A stretch of 64,000 nt of DNA, from NCBI GenBank assembly GCA_024699855.1, contig JAMPIQ010000001.1, positions 1,302,001-1,366,000 of the forward strand, read 5' to 3'. Position numbers and translations under genes: made by a program. The stretch is from Aphelenchoides besseyi. Taxonomy: Eukaryota > Nematoda > Chromadorea > Rhabditida > Aphelenchoididae. The first letter of the stretch is position 1, and every line of letters starts with the position of its first letter. Of the stretch, positions 59,358 to 64,000 are shown piece after piece. The notes beneath the pieces were generated by a model. The model did not search any database and had not been told where the DNA came from. It saw only the letters and a program-made list of their open reading frames with translations.

Positions 59358-60206
59358 ATGGAAAGCGAGAGTCCCAGCAAAAATTTACTCACATTGGTCG
59401 ACATCGAATGTGATTCGAGTTTCAGCACTCAAAACGGATGGATGATTCGACATCTTGTGAATCAGGATCTCGAATCCGTTGCTCAGTTGTAAGTTTAATA
59501 CAACTTTTCGTTGTACTAAGAAGTGTTGTTTAGATGTCAAGATTGTTTTCCGTTGTCCTACGGAAGTGATTGGCTTGTTGATGTTTGCAATCAACGTTTC
59601 ATTGCTTTCGCTCTTTTTCATTACGACAAACTTACATCATTGCTTGTCGCTGAGCTAAAATCTCTCAGTCAGTGCGATATCGAAGATCAAGACATTGGAA
59701 GCAATGACGAACCGGTAAACTTTGACTCCTCTTCTTATTCATTGCTAACTTCTTTAGGTCTGTTACATTATGAGCTTAGCAGTTAACGCCGGTAAACTCT
59801 TGTTTTGGAATCGTTTTCAAATTGTCATTTCAGCTTATCGACGACGAGGAATCGCCACAATTTTGCTCAACCACTTAAAAACAATCGTTCTCGACAAACC
59901 ACCATTTCCGAAAATCATTTTTCTTCACGTTCTTGCCACAAACTTCGGGGCCATCAATTTCTACAAGCAAAACGGTTTCCTACATCACTCCACACTTCCG
60001 TACGTTTGATCTCGATTATATATCATTAGGATAAGTATTCTAGGAATTATTATCAAATCCATCACGTTTATCACGAAGCCTACACAATGGTCTTGTACGT
60101 CAATGGACATCGTTCTTGGACGTTGAAAGTGAAAGAAGTTTGCTCAATGGCCGCGGCAATCGTTTTATCTCCGATTCGTTACTTGTTTCGTTTGAAATTT
60201 TTCTAA
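59358..60206 (+). CDS. NAA60: NAA60-type N-alpha-acetyltransferase
   Basis: NatF acetylates N-termini of transmembrane proteins on the Golgi. Here the N-terminus [20 protein letters not shown] is followed by the GNAT fold: [20 protein letters not shown], then [20 protein letters not shown]. The acetyl-CoA motif is [20 protein letters not shown], and [19 protein letters not shown] is the C-ter beta-alpha part. The next exon, [20 protein letters not shown] then [20 protein letters not shown], is typical of NAA60. The final [12 protein letters not shown] is basic and hydrophobic, like the membrane-anchoring helices of human NAA60. Introns near 59488, 59716 and 60003 keep frame. Confidence 0.9.
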
Positions 60207-60938
60207 CCGAGTCTTTCACAACATGAGTTCTTTGGTGAGCATTGGGAAGCCTTTAAATCTCATTTCTATTCAAACGTGTCATAAAACTAGAAATCGCTTT
60301 CGATTAATAAACAGCCTAATCTTTAAACGACCTTATAGTAATTGAACAGCAATTTAAAACAACAAACATTTGACATCTGTCGTAAACCTCCTTCACCACC
60401 TATCACGTGAATAAGAAGTTTCTATTTACACCAAAACAAAATGAAAGTTCGGACCATTACAGTATACAAATTTGGTTTAATTGATAAATGCAGAAAAAAC
60501 TTTGTAGAAATACGTCACCGATATTTTGACAGGTATCACTAATTTACACACATCTTACATTCGAAATCATGGATTTAATTTCGTTTGTAAACGATATTGA
60601 ATTAAGATTTTACGGTCTTTAAACAAGATGAATTTTGAGTGTTATGACTTCTGCGCAACTAATTTGATTGGGCACATTGTGATTAACGATTTCACTTTTT
60701 TGTTTTTAACTTTTATTACAATGCTAACTGACTGACGAGCATAGTAACTTGATTAAAGGTACCTCTTCAAAAGTAAAACTTTATATTTAGGTTACGAAAA
60801 CAACGATCTATCAGTTCAATATAGCATATTGATGCGGTTCTGAACCATTCGACACATCCAATTAACCATCAGCATATTCGACCATTACTTCCAACCTGAT
60901 GCTCTTTGAAAAGACATGACCCACCAACGAACTGAAAT
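60207..60938. other. AT-rich intergenic region
   Basis: About 730 nt with no open frame, repeat or RNA structure that I can support. Confidence 0.5.
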
Positions 60939-61298
60939 ATGCAGAGTCGACACTTTTTCCGAGTCCTTACGAGCTCATTTCCTTTTGCTGAAGTCGATCG
61001 AACTGGTCGAGCGATCTCATTGTCCGCCAAAGGTTTTGTGATGTGGAACGAGGGTAAAAGTTTCGACTTTTACTCGATTCAAACGTTTGTTTTAGAACAG
61101 TGTTGTGAGTTCCTCAAGAAGTACTGTGATCAATATCCAGAATGTGATCTTCGAAAAGATTCGGCCATACTAGCAAAAGAACGTCTTAATCCGTCGTGTT
61201 TCAACAAACTGACTGAAATCTTCGACCGCGATGTCACTGGCTTCAAGAATCTGTTCCCAGAATTTTCCACTTTCAATGCAGTTCGTCGATTTGATTAA
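60939..61298 (+). CDS. unrecognised small ORF
   Basis: The 119-codon frame from ATG at 60939 is open to 61298. It contains a candidate intron (GTAAAAG near 61050 to TTGTTTTAG near 61095) that keeps the frame. The C-terminal part is charged and Cys-containing (EQCCEFLKKYCDQYPECDLR, ERLNPSCFNKLTEIFDRDVT) and more coding-like than the N-terminal part. No family recognised. It abuts the retrotransposon, so it could be a remnant or host gene fragment. Confidence 0.3.
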   Translation: MQSRHFFRVLTSSFPFAEVDRTGRAISLSAKGFVMWNEGKSFDFYSIQTFVLEQCCEFLKKYCDQYPECDLRKDSAILAKERLNPSCFNKLTEIFDRDVTGFKNLFPEFSTFNAVRRFD

Positions 61299-61498
61299 TC
61301 CTTTGTAATCACGTTGTTTAGATCGCCTTGTACGAGGGAATGAAGCGTTATGCGCGGAAGAATGGTAAGGTTGAAGTCGCGAACGAGTTAATTGTTTGTT
61401 TTAGAAGAGTCGATTGGCATGTCGAGAATTGTTAATTGTCGAGTTATGAAATTTTGAAATCGCCAATTGCCGAGTTGATCGTTCTTTGAGTTGTAAAG

Positions 61499-61896
61499 TG
61501 TTGCGACCTTTCTTACGTTTTTCCCAGACGATCTGGCGTCCATATTTGAATGCATCTTTGTTGTGAACCGCCGGCGTACGGCGGCCATCTAACTATCAAA
61601 ACAACACCGCATCACACCTGCTATCCATTCGACTTTAAGTCATTTCTCCTCCCAGTCTAGCCGATCGCGTAATCACGATACTCCGTATTTAAACGACGAT
61701 CGGAGACTATTTGCCATTCCTTTTCCACCATTTTTCGTTAACTCATTTTTTTTACTCTCCTCTTTTTCTCTGACTCATTTTTGTATTCGTGTTTGTAATG
61801 TTTCGCGCCTATTCTAAATAAAAGGTTTATTAACCCAAGTTTGAGTTTGAGAATTTGGGAAAACCTCTTCGAAGAAGTGTCGCAATTGTCACGACA
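61499..61896 (+). repeat. candidate 5' LTR
   Basis: Begins TGTTGCG and ends TCACGACA, giving TG...CA termini, about 398 nt. It holds TATTTAAA at 61686 and an AATAAA at 61815. Boundaries are inferred from the PBS position because the second LTR is outside the window. Confidence 0.45.
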
Positions 61897-61903
61897 TTTT
61901 ATT

Positions 61904-61921
61904 TGGTGCATCGGCCGGGAA
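61904..61921 (+). other. primer-binding site, tRNA-Gly
   Basis: TGGTGCATCGGCCGGGAA is the exact complement of a tRNA 3' end reading TTCCCGGCCGATGCACCA, the usual end of metazoan tRNA-Gly. It sits 7 nt after the inferred LTR end. Confidence 0.75.
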
Positions 61922-61959
61922 CACGAAGTTACACGGCCAACGTAATCTACCACTGAACC

Positions 61960-62292
61960 AACAAGTATCGCTCAACGCAACTCCTGCAACGAGCACAACA
62001 AGTATCGCTCAACGCAACTCCTGCAACGAGCCCAACAAGTATCGCTCAACGCAACTCCTGCAACGAGCACAACAAGTATCGCTCAACGCAACTCCTGCAA
62101 CGAGCCCAACAAGTATCGCTCAACGCAACTCCTGCAACGAGCCCAACAAGTATCGCTCAACGCAACTCCTGCAACGAGCCCAACAAGTATCGCTCAACGC
62201 AACTCCTGCAACGAGCCCAACAAGTATCGCTCAACGCAACTCCTGCAACGAGCCCAACAAGTATCGCTCAACGCAACTCCTGCAACGAGCCC
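61960..62292 (+). repeat. 37-bp minisatellite, 9 units
   Basis: Nine nearly identical 37-bp units starting AACAAGTATCGCTCAACGCA. Units differ mainly at one position (GAGCAC versus GAGCCC). The unit length is not a multiple of three. It lies in the untranslated leader of the BEL/Pao element. Confidence 0.97.
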
Positions 62293-62300
62293 ACCAAGTA

Positions 62301-62450
62301 CCGCACTACGGAACAGCTCAGTCCGCTCGAAGCCATTTCGGCCCGTGGACAAAGTGACAGCAAGCCGCACTACGGAACAGCTCAGTCCGCTCGAAGCCAT
62401 TTCGGCCCGTGGACAAAGTGACAGCAAGCCGCACTACGGAACAGCTCAGT
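62301..62450 (+). repeat. 64-bp tandem repeat, about 2.3 units
   Basis: Two complete copies of a 64-bp unit starting CCGCACTACGGAACAGCTCA, then a partial third copy of 22 bp. It follows the 37-bp array directly. Confidence 0.95.
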
Positions 62451-62625
62451 TTGCATTTTTTTGAATAATCCAAAAACCTAAATTTGAATCATTCAATTTT
62501 CGTTCATCATTTCTTTGTCATAAGTGTGCTGTGATCTATCAAAGTCGAACTCCTAAAGCTCGACATCAAAATTGAAACACGAACTTTTGGTTTCTTTTCC
62601 TTAATCTCAAAATTAAATCAAAAGT

Positions 62626-63030
62626 GTGATTGGGTCGCCGCCTGGAAGCCATCTCTTTGTTCGAACTCTCCGAACTTCGCCACCGCCCGACCAACCCAAT
62701 TTCAACGTCGACTATTATCGCCTCGAGTTTGGTTCGGCCTCTACATCATCATCGACAACTACTGAAGATCGTCCCGAAGTACAATCAACCGAGATGTTAA
62801 CCAACCGCCCAAAGACGAACCTGATGAGCGTCAAACGGAAATGGGGTCTCCAAGCGAACCAGCTGAAAGTGTTGAAAGAGAAATACGATCATCTGAAGAG
62901 TATGGACATAGATCAATCCATTGCCCCATCAGTTCAACTAACCAATCAGAAAATCCGCCTTATCGAGTTAACCGATGTCCGCGAAACGATTGATTACCAA
63001 GAAGGAGGCAGTCCAAACGATACTCGATGA
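62626..63030 (+). CDS. ORF upstream of and overlapping gag, unknown
   Basis: A 134-codon open frame ahead of the gag ATG, overlapping gag by 56 nt in another frame. The C-terminal half is charged (VKRKWGLQANQLKVLKEKY) and looks coding. The first in-frame ATG is inside it (near 62794), so it may start there. Could be a leader ORF of the element or a relic. No family recognised. Confidence 0.3.
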   Translation: MIGSPPGSHLFVRTLRTSPPPDQPNFNVDYYRLEFGSASTSSSTTTEDRPEVQSTEMLTNRPKTNLMSVKRKWGLQANQLKVLKEKYDHLKSMDIDQSIAPSVQLTNQKIRLIELTDVRETIDYQEGGSPNDTR

Positions 63031-64000
63031 ATGGAACGCTATCATTATGGAAGTAGGCGATGACGCAGCGATAAAACAAGCCAGAGAAGAAATGGAGGTT
63101 TGGATGTCGGAATGCACCGTACCTCAGGAAGAAGTGATGCCAGCCGTTGAAGATCGAGTCACCGAGCTACAAGCAGAAATCAAACTGACGAAAGGGAAGA
63201 TAGAGATGTTGGAGAGAGCGTCAGTGCCACTCGGAGTGACGGCACATCCACAGCCAACCACCACAACGTCAACTCCCACCGAAGTCACCACAAATCGTCT
63301 ACACCTCCCAACGTTGGAACCCAACAAGTTCGGTGGCGACCCACTGGAATGGTACAGTTGGTGGTCGATGTTCGAAGCAGCAATTCACTCCACGAAATTA
63401 CCCGAAGTGCAAAAGCTCCTCTATCTCAAACAATACACAACACCCGACGTCTGGAAATCGCTGAATACTCTGACGATCATACCGGAAAACTATGAACCAG
63501 CAGTTCGTCGTTTACATGAACTTTACGGGCGCCCAAGTTTGGTCAAGAATCGACTTCTGGAACAACTTCATCAATTGAAATCGCCAACGGAGTCGCCGAC
63601 ATCACTCCGAGCCTTCGTGAACCAACTCTCCACTTTGACAACGCAACTAAAATCCGCGGGAGTAACTGCAACGGATGACACCTTGGTATTCGATGTTCAA
63701 AAGAAGCTGCCTGCGAAGATACTTCGTCCAATTCTCCGACAACAACACACTGCCGCTACATTCAACTTTGATTCATTGCTACTCGCCTTGGAAACTATCA
63801 CTCAAGAAGAAGAAGACCTTCAAAGAATGCAACCACAACAGTCACGACATCGAACCGCAGTATCGAAGCAACGCGAACCACAAGCATGCCTCTATTGCAA
63901 GGCAGACGGTCATTTAAGCCACCAATGCCGAAAGTGCTCCAGCAACGAACAACGCCGCCAAGTACTGAAGAACGAGAATCGATGTTTCAGATGTCTCCGA
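62975..64000 (+). CDS. gag-like protein of BEL/Pao element, partial
   Basis: Opens at ATG 62975 (MSAKRLITKKEAVQTILDEW) and stays open to the window end, so the C-terminus is missing. After a coiled-coil-like stretch and a Thr-rich linker, LPTLEPNKFGGDPLEWYSWW is the DUF1759-type Gag segment. A CCHC zinc knuckle follows (CLYCKADGHLSHQC), and a second Cys pair begins near the window end. In BEL/Pao elements this region precedes the protease and reverse transcriptase of the polyprotein. No stop or frameshift is seen in the visible 1,026 nt, suggesting a young copy. Confidence 0.8.
   Translation, partial: MSAKRLITKKEAVQTILDEWNAIIMEVGDDAAIKQAREEMEVWMSECTVPQEEVMPAVEDRVTELQAEIKLTKGKIEMLERASVPLGVTAHPQPTTTTSTPTEVTTNRLHLPTLEPNKFGGDPLEWYSWWSMFEAAIHSTKLPEVQKLLYLKQYTTPDVWKSLNTLTIIPENYEPAVRRLHELYGRPSLVKNRLLEQLHQLKSPTESPTSLRAFVNQLSTLTTQLKSAGVTATDDTLVFDVQKKLPAKILRPILRQQHTAATFNFDSLLLALETITQEEEDLQRMQPQQSRHRTAVSKQREPQACLYCKADGHLSHQCRKCSSNEQRRQVLKNENRCFRCLR

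Larger units (their letters stand above)
61499..64000 (+). mobile_element. BEL/Pao LTR retrotransposon, 5' part, truncated by the window end
   Basis: Consistent signals in order: a candidate 5' LTR (TGT at 61499 to ACA near 61896) with a TATA-like TATTTAAA (61686) and AATAAA (61815). A tRNA-Gly-type primer-binding site lies at 61904-61921, then a long leader with minisatellites. A gag-like ORF follows with a DUF1759-type segment and a CCHC knuckle. The gag N-terminal domain type points to BEL/Pao rather than Gypsy. Pol and the 3' LTR lie beyond the window, so completeness is unknown. Confidence 0.75.

Noticed and set aside
61960..62292. 37-bp repeats as a CRISPR array
   Set aside because: Units are directly adjacent without unique spacers, in a eukaryotic retrotransposon leader.

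Overview
The window looks like a stretch of a compact nematode genome. It carries multi-exon genes with very short introns (mostly 40-55 nt, one as short as 29 nt) ending in TTTTAG or TTTCAG. Many start codons sit a few bases after a 3'-splice-site-like TTTCAG, as expected if pre-mRNAs are spliced-leader trans-spliced. Paramyosin has the N-terminal style I associate with nematode UNC-15. Neighbouring genes are packed in operon-like tandem arrays. The exact lineage cannot be read from the window; gene order and intron style do not look like a close relative of C. elegans.

Layout. 0.3-4 kb: two tandem paralogues of an unrecognised family, with a mosaic of identical and diverged blocks. 4.0-5.4 kb: a secreted papain-family peptidase with an unusual N-terminal extension (minus). 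6.2-14 kb: paramyosin (minus, 22 exons), whose larger introns carry unrecognised plus-strand coding-like loci. 14-15.5 kb: weak ORFs. 15.7-19.2 kb: a tandem-C2 protein (plus). 19.6-20.8 kb: a type II membrane olfactomedin protein (plus). 21.1-22.5 kb: LSM14/CAR-1 (minus). 23.4-25.7 and 26.2-27.2 kb: two C2H2 zinc-finger proteins (plus). 27.2-28.8 kb: ZCCHC4-type rRNA methyltransferase (minus). 29.0-31.4 kb: Arp3 and dynactin p25 (plus). 31.5-34.2 kb: cathepsin L (minus) with a decayed zinc-module locus in an intron. 34.7-36.3 kb: heat-shock factor (minus). 37.0-46.3 kb: CHD7/kismet-type chromatin remodeller (minus).

47.4-52.4 kb: PAM and DPY-19 (minus), separated by 15 nt. 52.7-53.2 kb: CRIPT (plus). 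53.3-58.9 kb: WDR23, RNF126-type E3 and NOB1 (all minus). 59.4-60.2 kb: NAA60 acetyltransferase (plus). 60.9-61.3 kb: an unrecognised ORF. From about 61.5 kb to the end: the 5' part of a BEL/Pao LTR retrotransposon with a tRNA-Gly primer-binding site, two minisatellites in its leader, and a gag-like ORF that runs off the window.

Most genes are conserved housekeeping or muscle/neuronal functions. Themes that recur are actin/dynein machinery (Arp3, DCTN5), ribosome maturation (NOB1, ZCCHC4), stress and proteostasis (HSF, WDR23, RNF126) and secretory-pathway modification (DPY-19, PAM, NAA60, two papain-type peptidases). The strongest organisational signal is the DPY-19/PAM pair, where a stop codon, an overlapping poly(A) signal and a trans-splice-like acceptor are packed into about 20 nt. 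I did not find an obviously new multi-gene defence-type or metabolic system.
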